Under the pieces are notes generated by a model, which did no database searches, was not told where the DNA came from, and worked only from the letters and a program-made list of their open reading frames with translations. A DNA stretch of 64,000 bases, from contig NZ_FNON01000001.1 in the NCBI RefSeq assembly GCF_900107045.1, positions 1,178,001 through 1,242,000 of the forward strand. Reading direction: 5' to 3'. The stretch is from Amycolatopsis xylanica. Its GTDB lineage: Bacteria; Actinomycetota; Actinomycetes; Mycobacteriales; Pseudonocardiaceae. How positions within the stretch are numbered: the stretch's first letter is position 1; the number at the start of each line of letters is the position of its first letter. The translations under genes were made by a program, and so were the position numbers. Shown here in pieces: positions 17,166-26,030 of the stretch.

Positions 17166-18742
17166 GACGCCAGCCAGGTGTTCCAGAAGACGCGGTAGAA
17201 GTCGCCGTAGCCCTTGAGCTTGGGGGAGTAGGCCGCGTACAGCCTGGACTGGCTGAGTGTGATCACCGAGAGCTGCTTCCAGGTGAACGCCTGCAGCTTG
17301 TCCACCACGGCCTTGGCCTGCTCCGGCGTGGTCGACGCGTTGAACTCGGTCATCAGCCCGTCGAGTTCGGGCGAGGACGACCCGTTCAGCGTGCCCAGGG
17401 TGAGCGCGGGCATCTGCGCGGGCGAGGTCAGCGCCGAATCGAAGAACAGCGTGGTGATGTCCCAGCCTGCCGGTTCCTTGGTGAGCGTGCCCAGCATGGT
17501 GGCGAAGTCGAAGGTGTCGATCTTGGTGTTGATGCCGATCTTCGACAGCCCGTCCTGGATCAGCACGGCCCATTTGCCGAACTCGGGGTAGGAGTTGGTG
17601 GTGACGATGTGGATGGTCGCGCCGGCGTTGATCCCGGCCTCGGCGAGCAACTGCTTGGCCTTCGCGGGATCGTGCTTCTTGTAGACCTCTTCGCCCGCGG
17701 TGGAATAGAACTGCTTGTTGTCCGGCGAGGCGAAGGCGCCGGTTTCGACGGTGAGGTCCTTGCTGCCGCCGGTGGCCGCGTTGATCGCGGGCTTGTCCAG
17801 CAGCAGGTTCAGCGCTTCACGAGCGCGGGGATCGGCGAACTTCGAACCGGTGTTGAAGTTCGGGATGATCACATTGTCGTTGCCGCCGGGCAGGTTGTGC
17901 ACGACCACGGCCGGGTTGGCGCGCAGGGTCTCGTACTGGTCGTTGGTCGGCATGATGTGGTCCCACTGCCCGGTCTGCAGGCCGTTGATGAGCGCGTCCT
18001 GATCGGACACCACCTTGTAGGTCACGGTGTCCAGGTACGCGTGCTTGGCGCCCGCCTGCCCGCCCCAGTCCTCTTCGGACCGTGACTTGTAGCCGGAATA
18101 CCGCTCCAGCACCAGCTCGCGGCCGATGTCCCAGCTCTTCAGCTTGTACGGGCCGGTGCCGATCGCCTTGTCCTGGGCGAACCCGGTCGGCGCGACACCG
18201 GCGAGGTTCTTCGCCTCGTAGATCTCCGTGCCCGCGCCTGCCAGCTCGTTGATCAGCGGGTACCGCGGCCGCTTGAGCTTGATGGTCACCGTCGCCGGGT
18301 CGGTGGGTGTGATCGCCTCGATGTCCGGCGTGACCAGCTGGCCGGTGCGGTGCACCTGCTGCCACCGCTTCAGGCTCGCGACCACGTCCTCCGCGGTCAG
18401 CGGGTTGCCGTCGTGGAAGGTGACGCCCTGACGCAGCTTGAAGGTGTAGGTGAGCCGGTCCGGGCTGGTGGTGAAGTCCTGGACCAGCATGGGCCTGGCG
18501 GTGAACCCACGGTCCACTTCGAACAGTTTCTCGTACATCATGTTGCCGATGTGCGCGGTCACCTGGCCGGGGTTCGCGACCATGTCGAGCGACTGCGGGT
18601 CGGTGGGCACCGCGACGTTCAGGTTGCCGCCCGTCTTCGGGGGACCGTCGGCGGCGCTGCCACCGGTCTGCCCGCCCATACACGAGCTGAGCAGTAGTAC
18701 GGTCGCCACGCCGAACACGGCCGAGGTCAGGGTTCGTCTCAT
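17162..18742 (-). CDS. ABC substrate-binding lipoprotein, family 5
   Basis: 526 residues from the ATG at 18742. The N-terminus is a lipoprotein signal with lipobox LLSSC, so mature protein should be tethered to the outer face of the membrane. TFKLRQGVTFHDGNPLTAEDV is the hallmark of family 5 (oligopeptide, dipeptide, nickel and opine) binding proteins. ADGPPKTGGNLNVAVPTDPQSLD begins the mature domain. The ligand cannot be deduced from sequence; the neighbouring hydrolases and amidohydrolase hint at an amide- or ester-containing compound. Overlaps the ATPase gene by ATGA. Confidence 0.92.
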   Translation of the reverse strand: MRRTLTSAVFGVATVLLLSSCMGGQTGGSAADGPPKTGGNLNVAVPTDPQSLDMVANPGQVTAHIGNMMYEKLFEVDRGFTARPMLVQDFTTSPDRLTYTFKLRQGVTFHDGNPLTAEDVVASLKRWQQVHRTGQLVTPDIEAITPTDPATVTIKLKRPRYPLINELAGAGTEIYEAKNLAGVAPTGFAQDKAIGTGPYKLKSWDIGRELVLERYSGYKSRSEEDWGGQAGAKHAYLDTVTYKVVSDQDALINGLQTGQWDHIMPTNDQYETLRANPAVVVHNLPGGNDNVIIPNFNTGSKFADPRAREALNLLLDKPAINAATGGSKDLTVETGAFASPDNKQFYSTAGEEVYKKHDPAKAKQLLAEAGINAGATIHIVTTNSYPEFGKWAVLIQDGLSKIGINTKIDTFDFATMLGTLTKEPAGWDITTLFFDSALTSPAQMPALTLGTLNGSSSPELDGLMTEFNASTTPEQAKAVVDKLQAFTWKQLSVITLSQSRLYAAYSPKLKGYGDFYRVFWNTWLAS

Positions 18743-20499
18743 GGGTTCCGCACTCCAGTGTGGGGGTGGGCGGGCAGTTCGGGGTTCGCCGCGAGCAGGC
18801 GGCGGGTGTAGTCGTGCCGGGGCCGGAGCCGGATCTCGTCCGGGTCGCCGACCTCGATGAGTTCGCCCTGGTACATCACGCCGACCCGGTCGGCGACCGA
18901 GAGCACCAGGCTGAGGTTGTGCGTGATGAACAGGAAGCTGAGCGCGCGGGTCCGCCGCAGGTCGAGCAGCAGGTTCATCACCTGGCCCTGCACGGAGACG
19001 TCGAGCGCCGAGGTGGGTTCGTCGGCGACGATGAGGTCCGGCTCGGCGGCGATCGCGCGGGCGATCGAGACGCGCTGCCGCTGGCCGCCGGAGAGCTGCG
19101 AGGGCAGTTTCCCGGCGGTGTCGGAGGGCAGGCCGACCTCGTCGATCAGGTCGGTGACCCGGCGGTCCAGCTCGGCACCGCGCAGGCTGGTGAGCTCCCG
19201 CAGCGGCTCGGCGATGATCCGGGCGGCGGTGTGCCGGGGATCGAGTGAGCTTTGCGGGTCCTGGAAGATGAGCTGCGCGCGGCGGCGGAACGCGCGTTCG
19301 TCGCCCTCGAGGCCGGACGCCGTGCAGCGGTGGTCGCCGAAAGTGATCGTGCCCTCGGTGGGGGCTTCGAGCGCGCTGACCAACCTGCCGAGCGTGGTCT
19401 TACCCGAGCCGGATTCGCCGACCAGGCCGAAGAATTCGCCGGGCGCGATCTCCAGTGTCACGTCCTTGACGGCGTGGACCTCCGGCGTGCGGCTGAGCGA
19501 GAACCGGCCACGGCGTCCGTACACTTTGGACACCGAGTCGATGACGAGCGCGGTGCCCTCGCCGTTGTTCTCCTGGCTGGCCCGGCTGAGCGTTCTGGTT
19601 TCGGTCGCGACCGCCGATTCACCGTTCATCGCCGCTTCGAGCAGTGCTTCCGAAATCGTGGGGAACCCGTCGCGCCTGCTCACGCCGAGCTTCGGCACGC
19701 AGTCGAGCAGTGCCTTGGTGTACGGATGCTTAGGTGTGTACAGGATGTCCTCTTTGGACCCAAGTTCGACCAGCTCGCCGCGGTACATCACCGCGATCCG
19801 GTCGGCCACCTGCGCGGCGACGCCCATGTCGTGTGTGATGAAGACGCACGCGGTGCCGTGGTCGCGGCGGACCCGGTCGAACAGGGTGAGGATTTCGGCC
19901 TGCGTTGTCACGTCGAGCGCCGTGGTCGGCTCGTCGGCGATCAAAAGGCTGGGGTCCGCCATCAATGCGAGCGCGATCATCACGCGCTGCTGCATGCCGC
20001 CCGACATCTGATGCGGATACAGCGAAAGCACTCGGTCGGTGTCGGTGAGGCCGACTTCTTTGAGCAGTCCGCGTGCTTTCGCTTCGGCCTCGCGATGCAG
20101 CGGTGTTCCTTTTCGCGCGGCTTGACGCGGAAGGGAACCGGGTTTCCGGTAGGCCTCGATCAGTTGCTTGCCGACCCGCTGGCCGGGGTTGAGCGAATCC
20201 AGTGCCTCCTGGAAGATCATTCCGATCCGCGGGCCGCGGTAGGCGCGCATCTCGTCGGCGGAAAGCCGCGTCAGATCGACGCCGTCGACGGTGATCTCAC
20301 CACTGGTGCGCACCGGCGCGACGAATTCCAGCAACCGGATGATCGACAAGGCCGTCACCGTTTTACCGCTGCCGGATTCGCCGACCACGCAGAGTGTCCG
20401 GCCCGCCTCGAGGTCGAACGAAAGTTCGCGCACCAGTTCGCGCTCGGTGTCGTCGGCGAGCACGCCGACGGTCAGTTTCCGTAATTCGAGCAGGGTCAT
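18739..20499 (-). CDS. Fused double ABC ATPase (DppD-DppF type)
   Basis: 586 residues with two complete nucleotide-binding domains. The first has Walker A GESGSGKTVTALS, signature SGGMQQRVMIA and Walker B LLIADEPTTALD. The second has GESGSGKTTLGRLV, SGGQRQRVSIARA and LIVADEPTSALDVS. Both use the extended Opp/Dpp ATPase form (YTKALLDCVP and DYTRRLLAANPEL after each domain). The ATG at 20499 follows GAAAGGGGATTC; an upstream in-frame start at 20604 would overlap the regulatory sites and is less likely. It is the first gene of the ABC operon and lies behind operators 3 and 4. Confidence 0.93.
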   Translation of the reverse strand: MTLLELRKLTVGVLADDTERELVRELSFDLEAGRTLCVVGESGSGKTVTALSIIRLLEFVAPVRTSGEITVDGVDLTRLSADEMRAYRGPRIGMIFQEALDSLNPGQRVGKQLIEAYRKPGSLPRQAARKGTPLHREAEAKARGLLKEVGLTDTDRVLSLYPHQMSGGMQQRVMIALALMADPSLLIADEPTTALDVTTQAEILTLFDRVRRDHGTACVFITHDMGVAAQVADRIAVMYRGELVELGSKEDILYTPKHPYTKALLDCVPKLGVSRRDGFPTISEALLEAAMNGESAVATETRTLSRASQENNGEGTALVIDSVSKVYGRRGRFSLSRTPEVHAVKDVTLEIAPGEFFGLVGESGSGKTTLGRLVSALEAPTEGTITFGDHRCTASGLEGDERAFRRRAQLIFQDPQSSLDPRHTAARIIAEPLRELTSLRGAELDRRVTDLIDEVGLPSDTAGKLPSQLSGGQRQRVSIARAIAAEPDLIVADEPTSALDVSVQGQVMNLLLDLRRTRALSFLFITHNLSLVLSVADRVGVMYQGELIEVGDPDEIRLRPRHDYTRRLLAANPELPAHPHTGVRNP

Positions 20500-20568
20500 G
20501 AATCCCCTTTCCCGAGCCCGCCCGACGCGGACCGCACTGCCGGGGAACGAGCCTCCGGCGGGGGTAGT

Positions 20569-20582
20569 TCTACGCATGTTGA
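20569..20582. promoter_or_regulatory. Operator 3 (TCTACGCATGTTGA)
   Basis: A degenerate copy of the TCTAC-N4-GTAGA palindrome, 70 bp upstream of the ABC ATPase start. The right half has one change (GTTGA). Together with operator 4 it probably controls leftward transcription of the transporter operon. Confidence 0.55.
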
Positions 20583-20613
20583 CACTGGGGGCGTGGCCTG
20601 TCAATGGGTATAT

Positions 20614-20627
20614 TCTACGAATGTAGG
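20614..20627. promoter_or_regulatory. Operator 4 (TCTACGAATGTAGG)
   Basis: One mismatch to the palindrome. On the minus strand it contains TAGAAT, a possible -10 for the ABC operon. It lies 45 bp from operator 3, which would allow cooperative binding or control of two promoters. Confidence 0.65.
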
Positions 20628-20674
20628 AAGTTGATATCCGACGGGTTTTGCCTGGCAGCAGGCGAAAACTCGCA

Positions 20675-20703
20675 CTGGATTCTTTTCTCTACACCTGTAG
20701 ACT
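20675..20703 (+). promoter_or_regulatory. Operator 5 over the methyltransferase promoter
   Basis: The perfect half-sites TCTAC-ACCT-GTAGA lie at 20688-20701. They overlap a promoter CTGGAT (20675-20680), 17-bp spacer, TAGACT (20698-20703), matching that in front of the alcohol dehydrogenase. An RBS AAGGAGG at 20721-20727 and the GTG start at 20733 follow. This is the clearest promoter-operator arrangement in the window. Confidence 0.75.
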
Positions 20704-20732
20704 CTCGGCGCAAACGAGCTAAGGAGGCGCCC

Positions 20733-21719
20733 GTGAGCGGGTCGACCACAGCAGCCGGTCCCGAGCGGATCGTGGGCATCGCCATCGGGTACATGGCGGC
20801 CAAGCAACTCTTCGCGGCAAGCCGGATCGGCCTGTTCACCGCGCTCGCCGACGGGCCGCTGACGGCGGCCGAACTCTCGGAGAAGACCGGTAAGCCGGAG
20901 AAGATCACCCGCATCCTTGGTGACGCCATGTCATCACTCGGCCTGCTGTCGCGTGTGGACGGACGGTACGAGCTGGCAGCCGACGCGGCGGAGTACCTCG
21001 GCGGCGGCGGTCTCGATCTAGCGCCGTTCCTGACCTTCCTCGACACCATCAGCTACCCGCACTGGACCCAGTTCGGGCACACCGCGGACTCGGGTGAGCC
21101 CGGGAAGCTGGAGATGGACGAGGCGCGCTGGGGCACGTTCATGGCGGGCGTGATGACCTACAACCGCCTGCACGCCGAAATGCTGGCCGGCGCGTTCGAC
21201 TACGGCCCCCACCGCAAGCTGCTGGACCTCGGCGGGCTCTCCAGCGCGTTCGCGCTCGAAGCCATGGGCGTCAACGAAGAACTGCACACGACGTTCGTCT
21301 TCGATCCCGCTTTCACCGAGTCGGTCACCACCGCGGTCGCGGAAGCCGGTCTGACGGACCGCGCGACCGTCATCGGGGCCGAGACACCCGTGGCGCGCCC
21401 GGACGGCGAGTTCGACCTGGTGATGGTCAACCACGTCGTCCACCGCTTCGACGCGCAGCAGAACGCGGAGATCCTGCGCAACGCCCGCGCGGCCGCGGCG
21501 CCCGGCGGACGCCTGCTGCTGCTCGACTTCTTCCTCGACGACGACGCGGACCAGCGGCCGATCGACGCACTGCACGCGGGGGAGTACCTGGTCATCGACG
21601 GCACCGTCGTCTACCCCGAGTCCGAAGTCCGCGAGTGGCTGACCGCGGCGGGCTGGCGCGTCGTCGACAAGCTCGCGCTGCCGGGCAGCCCGCGCGTGCT
21701 CGTCGCGGAAGCGGTGTGA
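20733..21719 (+). CDS. O-methyltransferase-like protein with degenerate SAM loop
   Basis: 328 residues from a GTG at 20733, directly after AAGGAGG. The N-terminal winged-helix dimerisation part (LFTALADGPLTAAELSEKTG, MSSLGLLSRVDGRYEL) and the C-terminal part (VNHVVHRFDAQQNAEIL, PGGRLLLLDFFLDDD) match the caffeate/acetylserotonin O-methyltransferase group. The SAM-binding glycine loop, normally DxGGGxG, reads LDLGGLSSAFAL, which is weak. The protein may bind SAM poorly or do different chemistry. It is the first of two coupled genes, with the hydrolase start overlapping its stop (GTGA), and it is probably controlled by operator 5. Confidence 0.82.
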   Translation: MSGSTTAAGPERIVGIAIGYMAAKQLFAASRIGLFTALADGPLTAAELSEKTGKPEKITRILGDAMSSLGLLSRVDGRYELAADAAEYLGGGGLDLAPFLTFLDTISYPHWTQFGHTADSGEPGKLEMDEARWGTFMAGVMTYNRLHAEMLAGAFDYGPHRKLLDLGGLSSAFALEAMGVNEELHTTFVFDPAFTESVTTAVAEAGLTDRATVIGAETPVARPDGEFDLVMVNHVVHRFDAQQNAEILRNARAAAAPGGRLLLLDFFLDDDADQRPIDALHAGEYLVIDGTVVYPESEVREWLTAAGWRVVDKLALPGSPRVLVAEAV

Positions 21720-22642
21720 CCGTGACGCTCGATCCCGCCGTCAAGGAGCTGCTCGCCCGCAGCGCGGGCCTCGAAGCTCCAGCCGCGCCGCCGAGTGCGG
21801 CCGAGTTGCGCGCCGCGTTCGCCGCTTCGTGGCGACGTCCGGAAACGGTCGAACAGGTCGCTTCGGTGACCGACCACGTGCTGCCCTCCGGCGTTCGTGT
21901 GCGGGTGTACCTGCCCTCTTCGCCGGCACCGGTGCCCGCGTTCGTATGGATCCACGGCGGTGGCTGGACCATCGGCTCGATCGACGAGAACGAGGTCGCA
22001 TCGCGTGCGGTGTGCAACGTGGCCGGGGTGGCGGTCGTCGCGGTCGACTACCGGCTCGCGCCCGAGCACCCGTTCCCGGCGGCCCCGGACGACTGCTACG
22101 CCGTCGTCGAATGGCTCGCCTCGGGTGGCGCCGGGGACGCGGTGGACGCCGGGCGGATCGCGATCGGCGGCGAGAGCGCGGGCGGGAATCTGTCCACAGT
22201 GGTCTCGATGATGTCGCGCGATCGTGGTGGGCCGCCGCTGGCCGCGCAGGTGCTGATCTGCCCGGTATACGGGCATCCGGACGACGGCTTCGCGTCCTAT
22301 GTGGACTTCGGCGAGGGGTTCGGCATGACGGCTGGTGCGATGCGGTTCTTCTTCGAGCAGTACGTGTCGGATCCGGCGCAGCTGGACGATCCGTACCTGC
22401 TGCCGCTGCGGGCGTCCGATCTGACGCGGCTGCCGCCCGCGCTGGTGCTCACGGCCGAGTACGACGTCCTACGCGACGAAGGCGAGGAGTTCGCGCGGCG
22501 GCTGGCCGAGGCGGGCACCAAGGTGGAGATGACGCGCTACTCGGGTCAGATCCACGGGTTCTACGGGCTCTACACGGACCTACCTGCGTCGCCGCGCTCG
22601 CACCGTCACGTAGCCAACTTCTTAACCCGCGTCTTCGGGTAA
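21716..22642 (+). CDS. HSL-type alpha/beta hydrolase (esterase)
   Basis: 308 residues from a GTG at 21716 (a second GTG at 21722 is possible). Family IV esterase motifs are complete: WIHGGGWTIGS (HGGG), IGGESAGGNLS (nucleophile Ser), LTAEYDVLRDEG (acid) and GQIHGFYG (His). VVAVDYRLAPEHPFPAAPDDCYA is the standard core. It resembles the hydrolase at 8458 in length and layout, so the regulon has two enzymes of this class. It is translationally coupled to the methyltransferase-like gene. Confidence 0.9.
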   Translation: MTVTLDPAVKELLARSAGLEAPAAPPSAAELRAAFAASWRRPETVEQVASVTDHVLPSGVRVRVYLPSSPAPVPAFVWIHGGGWTIGSIDENEVASRAVCNVAGVAVVAVDYRLAPEHPFPAAPDDCYAVVEWLASGGAGDAVDAGRIAIGGESAGGNLSTVVSMMSRDRGGPPLAAQVLICPVYGHPDDGFASYVDFGEGFGMTAGAMRFFFEQYVSDPAQLDDPYLLPLRASDLTRLPPALVLTAEYDVLRDEGEEFARRLAEAGTKVEMTRYSGQIHGFYGLYTDLPASPRSHRHVANFLTRVFG

Positions 22643-22965
22643 AGGGCTCGTGCGCGTTGCGGGCGGTTATTGAGCGGCAACCCAAACGTGGCGTGTTCTG
22701 GGCCGGTGTGCGCTTTCCTGGCCAAGTTCGCCGAGGCGCCCTGAGCCTAGGGGTGCTGTGCAGTGAGGGCCTCCCTCACTCGGGCTAGAGGGGGTCGTGA
22801 GTGTTCCGGCCGGTTCTAACCGGCCGGAACACTCACGACGCCCGTCAATGGGTTTGAGTCCGCAAAGGACCGGAGGATCGACGTTCGCACGTTACAAGGG
22901 CCACCCGTGAGAAGCTGAGCGTTCCAAGGGGGCCCCTTGTCACGTCCTCGAGGCTGACCGTTGCG
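22643..22965. repeat. Gene-free stretch with palindromes (family A copy 3 and others)
   Basis: 323 bp between the convergent hydrolase and tetR genes, with no credible gene. It contains GTGAGGG-CC-TCCCTCAC at about 22763-22779, a complete family A palindrome at 22791-22841 (outer GTGAGTG/CACTCAC arms, inner GGCCGGTT-CT-AACCGGCC) and a CAAGGGGGCCCCTTG dyad at 22925-22939 followed by TCACG, as in the ACAAGGG/CCCTTGT elements near 36.3 and 48.3 kb. The likely role is transcription termination in both directions. Confidence 0.75.
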
Positions 22966-23553
22966 TCACGGGCGGGTCAGGCGGTCGAAGAAGGACTCGA
23001 GGTGCTGCCGCTGCAGCGCGATCGTCGAGAACTCCCCGGCGACCAGGCTCATGACGTTCGCGCCCGCGTTGATCAGGACGACCTCGTCGACCAGCTGCTC
23101 GTCCGGGGTCGACGTGACGATGTCGCCGTCCTCCCGGCCCTCGGCCAGATAGCGGTGCAGCAGCCCGCGCCACGACCGGATGTGTTCGAGGTACTTGTCC
23201 TGCAACTTCTGGTTGGTCAGCGACAGCTGCCAGAACGTGAGCAGGACGCGCCCCGCGGCGATGCGGTCTTCGTCGATCGGCATCGAGGACACGCACAGTT
23301 CGCGGAGCGCGGTCAGCCCGCGCAGTCCCTCCAGTTCGACGTACTCGCGCATCATGCCGAGCGCGCGTTCGTAGGTGGCCTCGATGATGTCTTCCTTGCT
23401 TGGGAAGTACAGCTTCAGCGCCCCGTTGGCGAAGCCCGCGGCGGCGGCGATCTCGCGCATGGTGGCGGCCTCGATTCCGCCTTGGGTGATCAAGTCCCAG
23501 GTGACGTCGACGATGTGACTGCGACGCTCGTCGTGGTCGATGATCTTCGGCAT
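22966..23553 (-). CDS. TetR-family repressor, probable master of the TCTAC-N4-GTAGA regulon
   Basis: 195 residues from the ATG at 23553 behind GGGAGGCCACCG. The N-terminal helix-turn-helix is clear: GGIEAATMREIAAAAGFANGA followed by LKLYFPSKEDIIEATYERA. The C-terminal ligand domain is of the all-helical TetR_C type and gives no ligand clue. Operator 6 lies 24 bp upstream, so it probably represses itself. The same palindrome occurs at five other places within 12 kb, all at promoters of catabolic or transport genes, and no other TetR gene is seen in the window, making it the best candidate for binding them all. Confidence 0.9.
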   Translation of the reverse strand: MPKIIDHDERRSHIVDVTWDLITQGGIEAATMREIAAAAGFANGALKLYFPSKEDIIEATYERALGMMREYVELEGLRGLTALRELCVSSMPIDEDRIAAGRVLLTFWQLSLTNQKLQDKYLEHIRSWRGLLHRYLAEGREDGDIVTSTPDEQLVDEVVLINAGANVMSLVAGEFSTIALQRQHLESFFDRLTRP

Positions 23554-23576
23554 CGGTGGCCTCCCGCACTGGTTCT

Positions 23577-23590
23577 TCTACCAGTGTAGG
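23577..23590. promoter_or_regulatory. Operator 6 (TCTACCAGTGTAGG) before tetR
   Basis: One mismatch to the palindrome, located in the 40-bp gap between the end of the amidohydrolase gene (23594) and the tetR start (23553). Its position supports autoregulation of the repressor. Confidence 0.7.
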
Positions 23591-23593
23591 AGA

Positions 23594-25228
23594 TCAGGCG
23601 CGGTGATACACCTTGCGTCCGGAGAACCACGTTTCCGTCACCTTTGTCTTGACGAGCGCCGACGGATCGAGAGTGAACGGATCGCGGTCCAGTACGACGA
23701 AATCCGCCGACTTTCCTGGCGACAGTGAGCCGGTGACGTCGCCAAGTCCCATCGCACGGGCGGCGGCCAGTGTGAAGACCTCGATCGCCTCGGCCAGCGT
23801 GATCGCCTGCTCCGGCCACAAAGACCCGGGAAAGGTACCGGTCGGGTCCTGGCGGGTGACCAGGCCGTGGATGCCCTCCCACGCGTTCGGGGATTCGCTG
23901 ACCGGCCAGTCCGACCCACCCGCGACCAAAGCGCCGTTGTCCAGCAGCGATCGGTTGGGCTGCATCCGTCCGGCCCGGTCGCCGGGCAGCACCTCCGCGA
24001 TGGCCGCCGGGATGACGCCGGGCACCCATAGGAACGGCGAGATGTCGGCGGAGACGTCCAATGTGGCGAACCGTGGGATGTCGTCCGGGTGCACGAACTG
24101 GCCGTGCGCGATCTGGAACCGCGCCTCGGTGAAGCCTTCGGCGCGCACCTTCTCGACCGCGTCCAGTGTCGCGCGCACGGACGCGTCGCCGGTGCAGTGG
24201 ACCTTGGCCGAAAGCCCGGCCGCGGCCGCCGTGCGCAGCCAGCCTTCGAGTTCGTCGCCGGGCATCGTGGTGGCGCCGTGGTGACAGGCGCCGTGCGCGT
24301 CGTCCGGCAGGTACGGCTCCAGGAACGCGGCCGTGCGGGTGGGCGGCACGCCGTCGAGGAAGATCTTCACGAAGTCGGGGCGGTGGTGCTCGGTGCGGTA
24401 CTTCCCGGCGACTTCGAGCAGGGGTGCGCCGATCGGGTCGAAGCCGAAGATGGGATCGTTGATCAACAGCGAGGTCACGACCCAGGCGCCCAGCTCGCCC
24501 GCGTCGTCGAGCGATTTCAGTGCCCCGAGTATGTCCGCGGAGACCCCGGCGTCCTGGAAAGCGGTGACCCCGAACGAGTGCAGCGTGGCGATCCCGTGCC
24601 GTGACGCGGCCGCGTGCTGCTCGTCGGTGAGGGTGCGCGTCTCGCCGAGCGCCCGTTCGACCGGGACGCTCGCCGCCTCGAGCAGGATGCCGACGGGCTC
24701 GCCGGTCGACGGGTCGCGGACGATCTCCCCGCCGGCCGGATCGGCCGAAGCCGCGGTCACGCCTGCCAGTTCCAGCGCGCGGCTACTCACCCAGCGGTTG
24801 TGCCTGCTGTCATCGGACAGCATGACCGGACGGCCGCCGGCCGCCTCGTCGAGCGCGTGCCTGGCAGAAGACCGCGAGAGCGTGCCGACCAAAGTGGACG
24901 CCCACGCGCCGCCGACGACCCATTCGTCTGGTCCGAGCCCGTCGGCCATGGACCGGACCGCGGCCAGGATGTCCTCGAAGCCCGCGTCCAAGCCGAAGTT
25001 CAGCTCGAACAGCGCCGCCCGGCCGGCGAGCGCGTGATGGTTGTGGACGTCGACCAGGCCGGGCATGACGAACGCGCCGCCGAGGTCGGCGACCTCGGTG
25101 TTCGGGCCGCGTTCGTGCTCCTCCAGTGACAGCACGCGGCCGTCCTTGATGGCCAGTGACGACGCCCATGGCCTCGTACTGTCCACTGTGTACACCTTGG
25201 CGTTGGTGAGGATGAGGTCGGCGGCCAA
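23594..25228 (-). CDS. Amidohydrolase family 3 (YtcJ-like)
   Basis: 544 residues from the ATG at 25228. LVDVHNHHALAG holds the metal-binding HxH, VHCTGDASVRATLDAVE a metal His, RFQIAHGQFVHPDD another His, and GGSDWPVSESPNAWEGIHG the catalytic Asp. The ending LSPGKSADFVVLDRDPF is typical of the YtcJ/N-substituted formamide deformylase group. It starts 3 bp after the MoaF stop, so it is the third gene of the amine oxidase operon and may act on an amide or formamide derivative of an amine. It is longer than the other YtcJ-like protein at 11502 and not a close copy. Confidence 0.9.
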   Translation of the reverse strand: MAADLILTNAKVYTVDSTRPWASSLAIKDGRVLSLEEHERGPNTEVADLGGAFVMPGLVDVHNHHALAGRAALFELNFGLDAGFEDILAAVRSMADGLGPDEWVVGGAWASTLVGTLSRSSARHALDEAAGGRPVMLSDDSRHNRWVSSRALELAGVTAASADPAGGEIVRDPSTGEPVGILLEAASVPVERALGETRTLTDEQHAAASRHGIATLHSFGVTAFQDAGVSADILGALKSLDDAGELGAWVVTSLLINDPIFGFDPIGAPLLEVAGKYRTEHHRPDFVKIFLDGVPPTRTAAFLEPYLPDDAHGACHHGATTMPGDELEGWLRTAAAAGLSAKVHCTGDASVRATLDAVEKVRAEGFTEARFQIAHGQFVHPDDIPRFATLDVSADISPFLWVPGVIPAAIAEVLPGDRAGRMQPNRSLLDNGALVAGGSDWPVSESPNAWEGIHGLVTRQDPTGTFPGSLWPEQAITLAEAIEVFTLAAARAMGLGDVTGSLSPGKSADFVVLDRDPFTLDPSALVKTKVTETWFSGRKVYHRA

Positions 25229-25231
25229 GGC

Positions 25232-26023
25232 TCAGCTCCCGGCGGGGTCGTAGGCCTCGGGGTGGACGGTGGTGCTCAGCAGCTTCCCGTGCGCGCCGAA
25301 GGTGAAGTGGGTGGGGGTGGTGCCGGTGGCGTCCAGTCCGAAAAGGACACCGTGCGAGCGCAGCCGCTTGGCGTCGCGGTGGTCGGCGACGGTCACCGAC
25401 GCGCACGGGATCACCTTCTCGCGCCAGGCGAAGACGTAGATCCCCGGACGCAGTTCGTAGACCGAGTTCTCGTCGGTGTCGGCGAGCCCCTTCTCCGGCC
25501 CGGCCAGGCACTGCCAGGTGTACCAGTGCGGGCTGAGATACACGTGCTCGTAGGCGTGCGCGGTGCTGTATACCCACAGCACCCGGCGTCCGACCAGCGA
25601 CGTGCTGGGCGCGAGCGGGTCACCGCTGGGCTCGATGCCGCCGATCGTGGCGGCCAGGAAGGTCTGCGTGACGCGGGGCGAGGTGTCGCCGATCCGGCTC
25701 AGCACCAGCAGCGCGCGGCCGCGCCGCAGGTCGAGCAGCAGCGTGAACGCCTGTTCCTCGCGCGCCTGCGGGTGGAACTGGACGTAGTACAGCTCGTCGT
25801 CGACCAGGAACGTCTCGCACCGGTCGGTCCCCGAGCCGCGGTAGGTCCACTCGATCCGGGTGCCGGTGAACGCCGCGGTGAAGGTGGTCCCGTCCTCGCA
25901 CGTGAGCTCGAAGGCGCGGCCGTGCAGGTCGCCGACCGTGGGCGCCTTGTTCGCGTCGAAACCGGGGGCGAGGCCGTCCAGCGGCAGCCAGGTGGAGGTG
26001 TCGGAGAGGGTCAGCTCGGGCAT
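25232..26023 (-). CDS. moaF: MoaF family protein (amine oxidase partner)
   Basis: 263 residues from the ATG at 26023 behind AGGACTCCG; an upstream in-frame ATG at 26110 would overlap the amine oxidase 3' end. The protein has two related halves, as in MoaF, whose domains are probably lipocalin-like barrels. YEHVYLSPHWYTWQCL and IYVFAWREKVIPCASV match the second MoaF protein at 34436 closely. MoaF was first described in the Klebsiella monoamine regulon, where its gene lies with amine-oxidase genes; the same association is seen here. Its biochemical role is unknown. The family name is often misread as molybdenum-cofactor related, which nothing here supports. It lies 7 bp after the amine oxidase stop. 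Confidence 0.85.
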   Translation of the reverse strand: MPELTLSDTSTWLPLDGLAPGFDANKAPTVGDLHGRAFELTCEDGTTFTAAFTGTRIEWTYRGSGTDRCETFLVDDELYYVQFHPQAREEQAFTLLLDLRRGRALLVLSRIGDTSPRVTQTFLAATIGGIEPSGDPLAPSTSLVGRRVLWVYSTAHAYEHVYLSPHWYTWQCLAGPEKGLADTDENSVYELRPGIYVFAWREKVIPCASVTVADHRDAKRLRSHGVLFGLDATGTTPTHFTFGAHGKLLSTTVHPEAYDPAGS

Positions 26024-26030
26024 CGGAGTC

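Noticed and set aside
25232..26023. Molybdenum-cofactor biosynthesis function for MoaF
   Set aside because: The family label is historical; the neighbours here are amine oxidase genes and no molybdopterin genes are present.
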